Part shown: piece by piece, positions 1 to 9,276 of the stretch
Layout of the letters: every line of letters begins with the position of its first letter
Position numbering within the stretch: the stretch's first letter is position 1
Assembly: GCF_006714895.1 (NCBI RefSeq)
Contig: NZ_VFME01000001.1
Location: 1,426,001 to 1,490,000 of the forward strand
Reading direction: 5' to 3'
DNA length: 64,000 nucleotides
DNA from: Gramella sp. Hel_I_59
GTDB lineage: Bacteria > Bacteroidota > Bacteroidia > Flavobacteriales > Flavobacteriaceae
Notes under the pieces: generated by a model
Seen by the model: only the letters and a program-made list of their open reading frames with translations
Databases searched by the model: none
Told to the model about the DNA's origin: nothing
Translations under genes and position numbers: made by a program

Positions 1-456
1 TTGGAGCGAATTGGGATTGCGTCAGCCATTCACCATGTTGGGATTGGAAAGCTTAGGATATCTGGTTATCAAAAGGCGATGGATAAGTTGCCAGTATTCA
101 CAGCACGGAGTAGCAGCGAGGGAACTTTGAAGTCCAAGATCGAAAAGCTGTTAGTGACAGAAAAAGTTGAGGCTTTACTCTGTACAGATTTTGAAAGCGC
201 GATCATCACAACAAGAGTGGCTTATGAACAAAATATCAAAATACCGGAAGATTTAAAGATCATTGGCTATATAAATAAAGACATCGCAGAATATCTTACG
301 CCATCACTTAGCTATATCGAGCAGCATCCATCGGAACTGGGAATTAAGGCTGTAGAGGTACTAAACCGAAGAATTTCTGGCGATATCGCTGCCGGTAAAT
401 TTGAAGAGAAAATAATCGCAACAACTATGGTTCATTTGGAATCGAGTAAATTTTAG
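1..456 (+). CDS. LacI-family transcriptional regulator, C-terminal part (5' truncated)
   Basis: This is the C-terminal part of a LacI/GalR-type sugar-responsive repressor, namely the periplasmic-binding-protein-like effector domain. Visible family features are the segment 'EALLCTDFESAI', the 'IPEDLKIIGYINKDIAEYLTPSLSYIEQ' region (I-P-x-D-[IL]-x-[IL]-x-G-[FY], then T-P-x-L-[ST]) and the closing 'LGIKAVEVLNRRISG', which is where LacI proteins match a target-gene repeat such as 'LG..A...L...I'. The helix-turn-helix is missing, so the reading frame almost certainly began before the window and the TTG at base 1 is not the true start. It lies directly upstream of the polysaccharide locus, but nothing in the sequence shows that it controls it. 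Confidence 0.75.
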   Translation: MERIGIASAIHHVGIGKLRISGYQKAMDKLPVFTARSSSEGTLKSKIEKLLVTEKVEALLCTDFESAIITTRVAYEQNIKIPEDLKIIGYINKDIAEYLTPSLSYIEQHPSELGIKAVEVLNRRISGDIAAGKFEEKIIATTMVHLESSKF

Positions 457-502
457 AAAAATTTATTTAAATTTCCTTTAACATTACTTAAGATTGAAAT
501 TC

Positions 503-510
503 TATCTTTG
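503..510 (+). promoter_or_regulatory. Bacteroidota-type -7 promoter box before the polysaccharide locus
   Basis: TATCTTTG matches the Bacteroidota sigma-ABfr -7 consensus TAnnTTTG exactly and lies 26 bases before the TTG start at 537. A clear TTG about 20 bases upstream is not visible (only T-rich sequence near 476-480). It is the only good candidate between the LacI-type gene and wbpP, so it probably drives the first operon of the locus. Confidence 0.5.
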
Positions 511-536
511 CAAATTGATAATTTAAAACTAATAAT

Positions 537-1535
537 TTGATAACTGATTCTCAGAAAGATTTATTAAAATCATCAAAAGTACTAGTAACGGGTGGAGCCG
601 GATTTATAGGTTCTAATCTTTGCGAAAAGCTTTTAGATTTTGGAGCTGAAGTAACCTGCCTTGATAATTTCGCTACCGGTCATAAACATAACATCAAACC
701 GTTTTTAGAAAATTCCAAATTCAAATTTATTGAAGGGGATATTCGAAATCTGGAAACGTGTCTTCAGGCTACTAAAAATCAAGATTTTGTTCTGCATGAA
801 GCAGCTTTGGGTTCAGTGCCAAGGTCTATCAATGATCCTATAACAAGTAATGACGTTAATGTGTCAGGTTTTTTAAATATGCTTGTCGCATCTCGTGATA
901 ATGGAATCAAACGATTTGTGTATGCGGCGAGTTCATCTACTTACGGTGATTCTGAAAACCTGCCAAAGGTAGAGGACGTTATTGGTAAACCTCTTTCACC
1001 ATATGCTATCACTAAATATGTCAACGAACTTTATGCTGATATATTCAATAAGTCTTACGGCTTGAATACAATAGGGCTTCGTTATTTTAACGTATTCGGA
1101 AGACGCCAGGATCCAAATGGCGCATATGCTGCGGTCATTCCAAAATTTGTTATGCAATTGATGGAAAAGGAAAGTCCTGTTATTAACGGAGACGGAACTT
1201 ATTCCAGAGATTTCACTTATATAGATAATGTTGTGCAGATGAACCTTCTTTGTCTGGTTACAGATAATGAAAAAGCCTTAAACGAGGTGTATAATACTGC
1301 AGTAGGTGATCGTACAAACTTAAAGGAATTGACGCAGCTCCTTAAGCAAAATCTAGCTGAATTCGACTCAGATATTGCTGAAGTTGAAATAAAACATGGG
1401 CCTAATAGACCTGGAGATATTCCACATTCACTAGCATCGGTAGAGAAGGCTAAAAAATTACTTAATTATAATCCCACACATAGAATAGAAGATGGTCTAA
1501 AAGAGGCTACTAATTGGTACTGGGATAATTTATAG
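537..1535 (+). CDS. wbpP: UDP-N-acetylglucosamine/galactosamine 4-epimerase (WbpP-like SDR)
   Basis: Extended short-chain dehydrogenase/reductase of 332 residues, expected to interconvert UDP-GlcNAc and UDP-GalNAc in the cytoplasm. The NAD-binding motif GGAGFIG lies at residues 19-25, followed by the acidic 'LDNF' that holds the ribose, and the active-site S-S-S/Y156-xxx-K160 set in 'SPYAITK'. The tail 'RPGDIPHSLASVEKAKKLL' is typical of WbpP/GalE-like epimerases. Translation starts at TTG 537; there is no upstream ATG in frame near the promoter. Only four bases separate it from the WbpO/TviB-like dehydrogenase, the classical WbpP-WbpO pairing that yields UDP-GalNAcA. Substrate preference within this epimerase group is inferred. 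Confidence 0.85.
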   Translation: MITDSQKDLLKSSKVLVTGGAGFIGSNLCEKLLDFGAEVTCLDNFATGHKHNIKPFLENSKFKFIEGDIRNLETCLQATKNQDFVLHEAALGSVPRSINDPITSNDVNVSGFLNMLVASRDNGIKRFVYAASSSTYGDSENLPKVEDVIGKPLSPYAITKYVNELYADIFNKSYGLNTIGLRYFNVFGRRQDPNGAYAAVIPKFVMQLMEKESPVINGDGTYSRDFTYIDNVVQMNLLCLVTDNEKALNEVYNTAVGDRTNLKELTQLLKQNLAEFDSDIAEVEIKHGPNRPGDIPHSLASVEKAKKLLNYNPTHRIEDGLKEATNWYWDNL

Positions 1536-1539
1536 ACAG

Positions 1540-2823
1540 ATGAAAGACACTAAAAAAATAGCAGTTATAGGTTTAGGCTATGTCGGATTGCCGCTGGCGA
1601 GACTTTTTTCAACGAAATTTCCTGTGGTTGGTTTTGATATCAACTCGGCGAGAGTAAAGGAATTAATGTCTGGTACAGATTCTACGCTCGAGGTTGAAGA
1701 TAAAGTATTACAAGCTTCCCTTAAAAATGAAAATTCTGAAGCTAAAGGCTTGTATTGTTCAGCAAATCTTGATGAGATAAGAGATTGCAATTATTATATT
1801 ATTACCGTTCCAACTCCTGTTGATAAAAATAATAGGCCAGATCTTACTCCTTTGTACAAGAGTAGTGAAACTGTGGCTAAAGTATTGTCAAAAGGAGATG
1901 TAGTGGTTTATGAATCTACGGTCTATCCTGGAGTTACGGAGGATGAGTGTGTTCCAGTGCTTGAAAAACATTCAGGTCTAAAGTTTAATCAAGATTTCTT
2001 TGTAGGATATTCTCCAGAAAGAATAAATCCAGGGGATAAAGAACATACTGTTGAAAAAATTCTTAAGGTAACCGCTGGCTCAACACCAGAAATAGGAGAG
2101 CAGGTAAATAATCTATACGCTGAAGTAATTACAGCAGGAACACATTTAGCGCCAACGATTAAAGTGGCTGAAGCGGCAAAAGTTATAGAGAACTCCCAGA
2201 GAGATATAAATATTGCATTCGTAAATGAGCTGGCTAAAATTTTTAACATGATGGGTATCGATACGCAGGATGTTCTTGAGGCTGCTGGTACGAAATGGAA
2301 TTTTTTACCTTTTAAACCTGGATTAGTTGGAGGGCACTGTATAGGTGTAGATCCATATTACTTAGCACAAAAAGCACAGGAAATTGGTTATCACCCGGAA
2401 ATCATACTCGCAGGGAGACGAATGAATGATAGTATGGGGCAGTATGTGGCTTCGGAACTCGTTAAACTAATGCTTAAGAATGATATAAAGGTAAAGGCTT
2501 CGAAGATCTTGGTTTTAGGAATTACTTTCAAAGAGAATTGTCCTGACGTTAGGAATACTAAGGTGGTAGATGTAATTAAAAGCCTGAAAGAATATGGCAT
2601 GGAGATTACTATTTACGACCCTCTAGCGAGTCCTTCCGAAGTAAAGCATGAATACGGATTAGAAATCGTTAAAACATTGCCTAAATCTAAATTTGATGCC
2701 ATTCTGCTTACTGTGGCACATAAAGAATTTTTAGAACTTAATTTTGAAGATCTTAAAGAACCTACCTCTGTGGTGTATGATGTAAAAGGAGTATTAGGTG
2801 ACAAGTGTGACAAAAAATTATAA
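1540..2823 (+). CDS. UDP-N-acetyl-D-hexosamine 6-dehydrogenase (WbpO/TviB-like)
   Basis: Nucleotide-sugar dehydrogenase of 427 residues, expected to oxidise C6 of UDP-GalNAc or UDP-GlcNAc to the uronic acid with two NAD+. The N-terminal Rossmann motif GLGYVGLPLA is at residues 11-20, 'YESTVYPGVTED' and 'SPERINPGD' are family signatures, and the catalytic cysteine is in 'GGHCIGVDPYYL'. The sequence is closer in pattern to Vi-antigen TviB and WbpO than to UDP-glucose dehydrogenase, which is encoded separately next door. It forms one transcription unit with the epimerase before it and the dehydrogenase after it (three bases later). UDP-GalNAcA as product is inferred from the pairing with the WbpP-like gene. 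Confidence 0.85.
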   Translation: MKDTKKIAVIGLGYVGLPLARLFSTKFPVVGFDINSARVKELMSGTDSTLEVEDKVLQASLKNENSEAKGLYCSANLDEIRDCNYYIITVPTPVDKNNRPDLTPLYKSSETVAKVLSKGDVVVYESTVYPGVTEDECVPVLEKHSGLKFNQDFFVGYSPERINPGDKEHTVEKILKVTAGSTPEIGEQVNNLYAEVITAGTHLAPTIKVAEAAKVIENSQRDINIAFVNELAKIFNMMGIDTQDVLEAAGTKWNFLPFKPGLVGGHCIGVDPYYLAQKAQEIGYHPEIILAGRRMNDSMGQYVASELVKLMLKNDIKVKASKILVLGITFKENCPDVRNTKVVDVIKSLKEYGMEITIYDPLASPSEVKHEYGLEIVKTLPKSKFDAILLTVAHKEFLELNFEDLKEPTSVVYDVKGVLGDKCDKKL

Positions 2824-2826
2824 TAA

Positions 2827-4221
2827 ATGAAAGTCAAGAATATTTGTTGCATTGGTGCGGGATATGTTGGCGGGCCAACTATGGCGGTAATAGCTCAAAA
2901 ATGTCCTGAAATCAATGTCACTGTAGTAGATATTAACGAAAAAAGGATAGCTGCATGGAATGATAAGGATGTAAATAATATCCCTATATACGAACCTGGC
3001 TTGTCTGAAGTTGTAGAGCAGGCTCGAGGAAGAAATCTTTTTTTTTCGACTGATGTAGATGCTGCGATAGATCAAGCTGATATGATCTTTATTTCTGTGA
3101 ACACGCCTACCAAAACTTATGGTATTGGAAAAGGTATGGCAGCTGATCTGAAATTTATAGAGTTATGTGCCAGGCAAATTGCCAGAGTCTCAACAACCGA
3201 TAAAATTGTAGTCGAAAAATCAACTCTTCCAGTTCGAACTGCGGAAGCACTAAGAAATATTCTAGATAACACTGGAAATGGTGTCAAATATCAAATCTTA
3301 TCTAATCCTGAATTTTTAGCCGAAGGTACAGCAGTGGATGACTTAATGGATCCAGATAGAGTGCTCATTGGAGGAGATATTGATACGATTGAAGGAGCTG
3401 AAGCTGTGGAAGCTTTAGTCGATGTTTATGCGCATTGGATTGACCGTGAAAGGATTCTGACTACGAATGTCTGGTCGTCTGAATTATCAAAACTTACCGC
3501 TAACGCTTTTTTAGCTCAACGAGTTTCAAGTATAAATGCGCTTTCAGAGTTATGCGAAAAAACTGGTGCTGACGTGAATGAGGTCGCAAAGGCTGTTGGA
3601 ATGGACTCGAGGATAGGTCCAAAATTTTTACAGTCGTCCGTTGGGTTCGGTGGTTCTTGCTTTCAGAAAGATATATTGAATCTGGTGTATATAGCTAAGT
3701 CTTACGGATTGAATGAAGTAGCAGATTACTGGGAACAGGTCATCATCATGAATGATCATCAGAAAAAAAGATTTGCAGCTAATATCGTGAAGACGCTGTT
3801 CAATACGGTTTCAGGTAAAAAGATTGGTATATTGGGGTGGGCTTTTAAGAAGGACACCAACGATACTAGAGAATCTGCTTCGATATATGTAGTAGACTAT
3901 TTGCTTAATGAACGCGCAGAGGTTGTGGTTTATGATCCGCAAGTAAAAGCTGAACAAATTTATGCAGATCTTGATTATTTAAATTCAAGACCGGAAGATG
4001 AAAACAGAGCGCGCGTGACAATTGTTAATTCTCCTGAAGATGTCACTAAGCAGGCGCATGCATTAGCCGTACTTACTGAGTGGGATGAATTTAAAGATCT
4101 TGATTGGACAGCGATCTACAAGAATATGCTTAAACCAGCATTTTTATTTGATGGAAGAAGAATATTAGATCGTGTAGAAAAAGAGAATATCGGTTTCGAT
4201 TACTATGCCATTGGGAGTTAA
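2827..4221 (+). CDS. ugd: UDP-glucose 6-dehydrogenase
   Basis: Converts UDP-glucose to UDP-glucuronate. At 464 residues, it is the longer, eukaryote-like form of the enzyme common in Bacteroidota. Motifs are [12 protein letters not shown] near residue 9-20, '[12 protein letters not shown]', '[25 protein letters not shown]', and the catalytic cysteine in '[17 protein letters not shown]'; '[14 protein letters not shown]' marks the UDP-binding C-terminal domain. The product can feed the UDP-glucuronate 4-epimerase at 5349. A run of nine T lies in the gene at 3038-3046 but the frame is intact. Confidence 0.92.
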   Translation: MKVKNICCIGAGYVGGPTMAVIAQKCPEINVTVVDINEKRIAAWNDKDVNNIPIYEPGLSEVVEQARGRNLFFSTDVDAAIDQADMIFISVNTPTKTYGIGKGMAADLKFIELCARQIARVSTTDKIVVEKSTLPVRTAEALRNILDNTGNGVKYQILSNPEFLAEGTAVDDLMDPDRVLIGGDIDTIEGAEAVEALVDVYAHWIDRERILTTNVWSSELSKLTANAFLAQRVSSINALSELCEKTGADVNEVAKAVGMDSRIGPKFLQSSVGFGGSCFQKDILNLVYIAKSYGLNEVADYWEQVIIMNDHQKKRFAANIVKTLFNTVSGKKIGILGWAFKKDTNDTRESASIYVVDYLLNERAEVVVYDPQVKAEQIYADLDYLNSRPEDENRARVTIVNSPEDVTKQAHALAVLTEWDEFKDLDWTAIYKNMLKPAFLFDGRRILDRVEKENIGFDYYAIGS

Positions 4222-4397
4222 TACTTAGTCCTAAATTGCCTAAATACCAGAATCATATAAGTTGAGAAAATTTCCCTAATTATATTTTAGGTGCTAACAA
4301 TATAAATTTTAATGATATATTCTAATATGCAACACGTTCTTAATATATCTAAGCTATTATATCAATATATTGTATAAATAATTGACTTTATAGTGTT

Positions 4398-4514
4398 ATG
4401 AAATTCTTGAGTTTAATCAAAGGTAGGATTCAAAAATCTGGTATTCTCTTATTAACATACTATACCATGATATCTTTTAAGAGAGCATTGACGTATAAAA
4501 TTTATTATCTTTAA
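4398..4514 (+). CDS. possible small basic protein (38 aa)
   Basis: Short open frame starting at ATG 4398, stop TAA at 4512-4514, five bases before the WecD-like gene. The product is basic with a hydrophobic middle (beginning MKFLSLIKGR, containing 'SGILLLTYYTMISF'). Its position and tight spacing to the next start suggest either a genuine small protein or translational coupling, but length alone makes chance quite possible. The rest of 4222-4397 is AT-rich with no recognisable element. Confidence 0.25.
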   Translation: MKFLSLIKGRIQKSGILLLTYYTMISFKRALTYKIYYL

Positions 4515-4519
4515 ATTTT

Positions 4520-5236
4520 ATGGAAAAGAACTATGAGATTGTTTCCTGGGATACAAACTTTTTCGGATTTAAGGTAGCTCGTTTGCAGGCAAATATAATT
4601 GAGAAGGACAATGGGTCTGAACAATTAAAAGATATGTACTCAAATGAGGTGAAATTAGCCTATTACGTAGGTAAATCGCCTTTAAATGAAAATATATTAA
4701 ATAATGATTTTTTTAATATACATCTTGTAATAACCAGGGTTCCTATTGTGAAAGATCTATCGGCTATCGATTACAGCCATGATAAAATATTTTCATATCC
4801 TGTATCTTATCCGGATGAAGAACTTATTAAATTATCACAGTTAGCGGGAGCGCAGGGAAGGTTTGGAAAAGATCCTAATATTTCTGAACAAGAGTGCAAC
4901 GACATCTTCAAAAATTGGATTATTAATTCAGTTAATAGAGAAATGGCCTCGGATGTGTTAGTTTACAAGGAGGACGGTAAAATAGTGGGTTTTTCCACTC
5001 TACAAGTAGGAAATGGAATTGGATATGCACCACTATTTGCGGTTGCTAGAGAATATGAAGGAAAAGGTATTTCTTTTGCATTAATGAAAGCTGCGGAGTC
5101 AGTTATGTTTGCAAAAGGAGTAACTAAAGTTTTAAGTGGTACCCAAAATCTAAATAAGAAAGCACTTGCTATTTATAAGAGATATGGATTCGAGATTAAG
5201 GAACCGGAATATGTTTATCATTTCTGGCGTAAATAA
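4520..5236 (+). CDS. GNAT acetyltransferase, WecD-like (amino-sugar N-acetyltransferase)
   Basis: GNAT-fold protein of 238 residues. The N-terminal 'IVSWDTNFFGFKVARLQ' is the pattern seen in dTDP-fucosamine acetyltransferase WecD, and the acetyl-CoA loop is in the C-terminal half ('VAREYEGKGISFALMKAAE', R/Q-x-x-G-x-G/S type) followed by 'NKKALAIYKRYGFEIKEPEYVYHFW', the usual GNAT end. It probably acetylates an amino group of a nucleotide-activated sugar made in this locus. No dedicated WecE partner is adjacent, so the substrate is unknown. Upstream is a 298-base gap holding only a possible 38-residue ORF. Confidence 0.72.
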   Translation: MEKNYEIVSWDTNFFGFKVARLQANIIEKDNGSEQLKDMYSNEVKLAYYVGKSPLNENILNNDFFNIHLVITRVPIVKDLSAIDYSHDKIFSYPVSYPDEELIKLSQLAGAQGRFGKDPNISEQECNDIFKNWIINSVNREMASDVLVYKEDGKIVGFSTLQVGNGIGYAPLFAVAREYEGKGISFALMKAAESVMFAKGVTKVLSGTQNLNKKALAIYKRYGFEIKEPEYVYHFWRK

Positions 5237-5348
5237 TTAAGATTGCTTTCTATTTTTTGGAATGAGGTATGTGATAATACCTTTTAAGCTATTTACGATC
5301 GACAATGCTTTAAAGTATTAATAGAATTAAAAAAGGTGAATTAATAGA

Positions 5349-6371
5349 ATGGATAAAAAAATTCTTGTAACAGGTGCAGCTGGTTTTATAGGTTTTCATC
5401 TCGTGAAGCAATTACTTGAAGAGGATTATCAAGTTGTAGGCATTGATAATCTAAATGATTATTATGACGTCAACCTGAAATTAGATAGATTAAAGGAACT
5501 TGGCATTTCAATCCAAAATGAATTGAAATACGATGAACGACTAGAAAGTACAAGTAATGAAAAATTTATTTTTATAAAGCAAAATCTTCAGGACCGAGAA
5601 TCACTTCCAGCGCTCTTTAAGAAAGAAAATTTTGATATTGTTTGTAATTTAGCCGCTCAAGCTGGAGTACGTTATAGTCTTGAGAATCCAGATGCTTATA
5701 TAGATAGCAATTTGACGGGCTTTGCAAATTTGCTAGAGTGTTGTCGCCACAATAAAGTTAGCAGGCTTATCTTTGCTAGTAGTTCCAGCGTCTACGGTAA
5801 TAATGAAAAAATGCCTTTTTCGACCGAAGATAGAGTGGATACGCCAGTAAGCTTATATGCCGCGACTAAGAAGAGCAATGAGCTAATGGCTTATACTTAT
5901 AGCCATCTATACAATATGGAAACTATAGGACTTCGATTTTTTACAGTTTATGGTCCTTGGGGAAGACCGGATATGGCTATGTTTCTATTTACAGATGCTA
6001 TTAGCAACGATTTACCTATAAAGGTATTTAATCACGGGAATTTAGAACGTGATTTTACATATATCGATGATATCGTCAACGGAATTATGAAAATCACGAA
6101 TAAAGAGCAATTAGACGGTGATAAGAAATATTCTCTTTATAATATAGGTAATAGTAAGCCAGTAAAACTTTTTGATTTTATTACTGAAATAGAGAAGAAT
6201 CTGGGTAAAAATGCACAGAAGAAAATGTTGCCAATGCAACCAGGCGACGTAGAAAGGACTTGGGCAGATGTATCTCCACTTCAGCAAGATTTTGGTTATA
6301 ATCCTAGCACTCCTGTGAAGGAGGGAGTAAGAAAATTTGTCAAATGGTATAATTCATACTATAAGACCTAA
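5349..6371 (+). CDS. UDP-glucuronate 4-epimerase (NAD-dependent SDR)
   Basis: Extended SDR of 340 residues with GAAGFIG at residues 9-15, 'IDNLNDYYDVNLKLDRL' (the diagnostic D-N-x-N-D-Y-Y-D of UDP-glucuronate epimerases), 'NLAAQAGVRYSLENPDAY', 'SSSVYG' and the Y-x-x-x-K motif in 'YAATKKSNE'. 'FTVYGPWGRPDMA' is also typical. The expected reaction is UDP-GlcA to UDP-GalA, using the product of the ugd gene at 2827. Starts at ATG 5349 after a purine-rich AAAAAAGGTG stretch that may act as a ribosome-binding site. Confidence 0.9.
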   Translation: MDKKILVTGAAGFIGFHLVKQLLEEDYQVVGIDNLNDYYDVNLKLDRLKELGISIQNELKYDERLESTSNEKFIFIKQNLQDRESLPALFKKENFDIVCNLAAQAGVRYSLENPDAYIDSNLTGFANLLECCRHNKVSRLIFASSSSVYGNNEKMPFSTEDRVDTPVSLYAATKKSNELMAYTYSHLYNMETIGLRFFTVYGPWGRPDMAMFLFTDAISNDLPIKVFNHGNLERDFTYIDDIVNGIMKITNKEQLDGDKKYSLYNIGNSKPVKLFDFITEIEKNLGKNAQKKMLPMQPGDVERTWADVSPLQQDFGYNPSTPVKEGVRKFVKWYNSYYKT

Positions 6372-6447
6372 GCCTGAAAAACTTAATCATTAATGGCTCT
6401 TATCACATATGATTTGGTAAAAGTCGAAAATATCAAAAATATAAGCT

Positions 6448-8238
6448 TTGATTAAAAATTTTATCAAGAAATACTTTGAAAGCTTTGCTTTTTTTTACTC
6501 CTTTTTACGCTACAGGATTCTCATATTAGTATTGTTTAATTTGCTTGTAGGAATTCTCGATGGTTTCGGGTTAACAATGTTCTTGCCACTACTGCAGTTA
6601 GTAAGTGATTCATCATCTGTAGATTCTGAAGAAATGGGTTCCTTAAAATTTTTAGTAGATTTCCTGGAGAATATGGGAATAACAATTAATTTACTCAGCA
6701 TTTTGGTTTTAATGGCTTTCTTCTTTTTCGCAAAGGGGATCGCACAGTATATAGCTGGTATTTACCGGGTGAACGTTCAGCAATGGTTTATGAAAAGAGT
6801 AAGGATTACGAACATTAAAGGTTTGAATAATCTTTCCTACAAATATTTTGTAACCTCTGATGTAGGTCGAATTCAAAATACTTTAACTGGGGAAGTAGAG
6901 CGAATATCAACCGCATTCACTAACTATTTCAAAGCTCTCGAATATGCTATTCTAGTGGCTGTATACATGGTGTTTGCATTTAGAGTGGATGCTCAATTTG
7001 CCATACTTGTGACTATTGGCGGTGTTCTGACTAACTTCCTATACAAAAGTCTCTATAAAAATACCAAAGGAATTTCTAAAACCTTAACTGGAGAAAGTAA
7101 TATTTTTCAAGGACTTGTTATCCAGAATGTTTCTAATTACAAATACCTGAAAGCTACAGGCTCTTTAGACAGATACGGTGAAAAACTTGAAGAATCTGTT
7201 CAAGGTATTGAGCGTAGTAATAAAAGAATTGGAAAACTTGAAGCTTTATTGACGGCTGGAAGGGAACCGATTTTGATTACTGTGGTGGTTACTGTAATTT
7301 TTATTCAAACCTCCTATTTGGGTTCAGAATTAGCTCCAATTTTGATTAGTTTGATTTTCTTTTACAGGGCTTTGAATTATCTCATGCAAATGCAAGTGAG
7401 ATATAATAAATTCCTTTCTGTTTCTGGATCAATGGAGAACCTTACAGAGTTTGTTAAAGAATTGAAAGCGAACAAAGAAAAAAAGGGAAAGAATAGATTA
7501 ACTGGTAAACTGGAAAATTTCAATTTACAAGAAGTTTTATTTCATTACGGTAGTAAGCCAGTAATTAATGAGGTTTCCTTGGAAATAAATAGCAATGAAA
7601 CGATAGCTTTCGTAGGTGAAAGTGGAAGCGGTAAAACAACATTGGTAAATATGATTGCAGGTCTTCTTCCTATAGATGGAGGAGAATTTTTGATTAATGG
7701 TATTAGTACTCGTACGATGGATATCAGTAGTCTACAGGAACGAACTGGGTATATTACTCAAGATCCGGTAATATTTAACGATTCTGTTTTCAACAACGTT
7801 AGCTTCTGGGATAAAAAAACTGAAGCAAACCTAAAGAAATTCAGGAAGGCGATCCAACAGGCTGCTATTATTGATTTTATAGATGGACTTCCAGAGAAAG
7901 AAGATTCGGTTTTAGGCAATAATGGAACCAATTTGAGTGGTGGACAGCGGCAAAGAATTTCTATTGCCAGAGAGTTATACAAAAATGTGGAAATCTTAAT
8001 TCTTGACGAGGCAACATCGGCTCTGGACTCTGAAACTGAACGTGCAATTCAAGAAAACATAGATAAACTCAAGGGTGAATACACAATATTGATTGTTGCC
8101 CACAGAATTTCCACTATTAAGAATGCAGATCGCATAGTCATAATGAACGATGGAAAAATTACAGATATAGGAGCATTCAAACCGTTAATAAATTCTTCTC
8201 CATACTTCAAGAAATTAGTGGAGTTACAGGAGGTGTGA
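6448..8238 (+). CDS. ABC transporter with fused membrane and ATPase domains; probable lipid-linked glycan flippase
   Basis: Half-transporter of 596 residues: five or six membrane segments in residues 20-310, then a nucleotide-binding domain with Walker A GESGSGKTT (about 390-398), signature LSGGQRQR (about 496-503), Walker B ILILDEATSALD (about 516-527) and the H-loop in 'VAHRIST'. The architecture is that of MsbA/PglK-type exporters that work as homodimers. No Wzx-type (MATE-like) flippase was found anywhere in the locus, so this gene is the best candidate for moving the undecaprenyl-linked repeat unit across the inner membrane (inference). Translation appears to start at TTG 6448. Confidence 0.85.
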   Translation: MIKNFIKKYFESFAFFYSFLRYRILILVLFNLLVGILDGFGLTMFLPLLQLVSDSSSVDSEEMGSLKFLVDFLENMGITINLLSILVLMAFFFFAKGIAQYIAGIYRVNVQQWFMKRVRITNIKGLNNLSYKYFVTSDVGRIQNTLTGEVERISTAFTNYFKALEYAILVAVYMVFAFRVDAQFAILVTIGGVLTNFLYKSLYKNTKGISKTLTGESNIFQGLVIQNVSNYKYLKATGSLDRYGEKLEESVQGIERSNKRIGKLEALLTAGREPILITVVVTVIFIQTSYLGSELAPILISLIFFYRALNYLMQMQVRYNKFLSVSGSMENLTEFVKELKANKEKKGKNRLTGKLENFNLQEVLFHYGSKPVINEVSLEINSNETIAFVGESGSGKTTLVNMIAGLLPIDGGEFLINGISTRTMDISSLQERTGYITQDPVIFNDSVFNNVSFWDKKTEANLKKFRKAIQQAAIIDFIDGLPEKEDSVLGNNGTNLSGGQRQRISIARELYKNVEILILDEATSALDSETERAIQENIDKLKGEYTILIVAHRISTIKNADRIVIMNDGKITDIGAFKPLINSSPYFKKLVELQEV

Positions 8239-8301
8239 TCACTTAGACCTTAGTTTGAATTGAAAAAAAATGAATTTATCTCAACAAAAATAATATATAA
8301 A

Positions 8302-9276
8302 ATGCCTGATTTAATATTCCATATAGGTTTAACGAAAACAGCAAGTTCTTTTTTGCAAAAAAAAGTTTTCAATGGGAAAATGCATACGCTTAAAAGGGCG
8401 AAAGATTGGAATGAGGATAAAAAAGAAGCCAGAGAGTTTCAGTCCTTCTTTCATTCATCAAATCCTAGTGTTTGGAGAAATCCAGAAATCAGCAAAAAAT
8501 ACTTTACATACGATTTGTCATTGGATGAACCAGTAGTAATAAGCCACGAAAGCTTATATGAACACGTTCCTTTCAGACCAAAAGAAAGCAAAGAAAATTT
8601 GGTTGCTGAACCTTATCTTTTAAGTGCTAGGTTAAAAGAGATATCCAAATATTCCTGGCCACACGGTAAAACAAAAGTTTTCTTTTTTTTTAGACGCCAG
8701 GCAGATTGGCTTCCTTCTATCTATTCTATGGTTTGTTATAAGCTTAAAAACCCATCTCAAAAAGATTTTGAAGATCGATTGGATTATTTTTTAAACAAAG
8801 ACCATCATTCTACTCAAGTTCTAAATTATAATTTACTATATGAGCAGTTGGTTGAAAATTTAGGGGCCAAAAATGTTCTAGCTCTGCCATTCGAAGCTCT
8901 TCACGAAGATAAGACCTGGCGATCCATAAGAAATTTCACAGGTATCGCAGATCTTGCATTAAATACTGATTTAGAAAAGAGAGATGTAAACGTAAAAAAA
9001 AATTTAGATGATCATAATTGGAATGCATCTTATAAAGCACAGCCACTTGAAAGAAACAATTTCATAAGCAAAATGTCTGGTCCAATTAAGCTAATTTCCT
9101 CTAAAGAGCAACGGGCGCAAATGAAAAAGTTAATAAGGAATATATTGGGATTGAAAAGCCTTAAAATTGGAATTTCAGCAACTCACGAAACAATGGTGAT
9201 GAAAAGATATGCAGATAACAATAAAGATTTTGCAAAAAAAATCAATACTGATCTTTCTCAATATGGATATTACTAA
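8302..9276 (+). CDS. sulfotransferase-like protein
   Basis: Protein of 324 residues from the preferred ATG at 8302; a TTG at 8260 would add 14 residues, but the family motif begins right after the ATG. 'IFHIGLTKTASSFLQKKVF' fits the PAPS 5'-phosphosulfate loop (H-x-G-x-x-K-T-[AG]-[ST]-[ST]-x-L-Q) and 'FFFRRQADWLPSIYS' fits the 3'-phosphate-binding element (R-x-x-x-x-x-x-S). It probably transfers sulfate to a carbohydrate of the exported polymer, which would suit a marine bacterium. Acceptor unknown. A run of nine T (8683-8691) codes for the Phe stretch before the second motif. Confidence 0.65.
   Translation: MPDLIFHIGLTKTASSFLQKKVFNGKMHTLKRAKDWNEDKKEAREFQSFFHSSNPSVWRNPEISKKYFTYDLSLDEPVVISHESLYEHVPFRPKESKENLVAEPYLLSARLKEISKYSWPHGKTKVFFFFRRQADWLPSIYSMVCYKLKNPSQKDFEDRLDYFLNKDHHSTQVLNYNLLYEQLVENLGAKNVLALPFEALHEDKTWRSIRNFTGIADLALNTDLEKRDVNVKKNLDDHNWNASYKAQPLERNNFISKMSGPIKLISSKEQRAQMKKLIRNILGLKSLKIGISATHETMVMKRYADNNKDFAKKINTDLSQYGYY

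Noticed and set aside
3038..3046. Nine-T tract in ugd and a similar one at 8683-8691 in the sulfotransferase-like gene, considered as phase-variation sites
   Set aside because: Both frames are intact, such T runs are expected in AT-rich DNA, and there is no further sign of slippage-controlled expression.
2818..3075. 85-codon minus-strand ORF opposite ugd, and many similar antisense ORFs in other genes
   Set aside because: They lie wholly within well-supported genes on the other strand, have no recognisable domains and use composition expected of reverse reading of AT-rich coding DNA.
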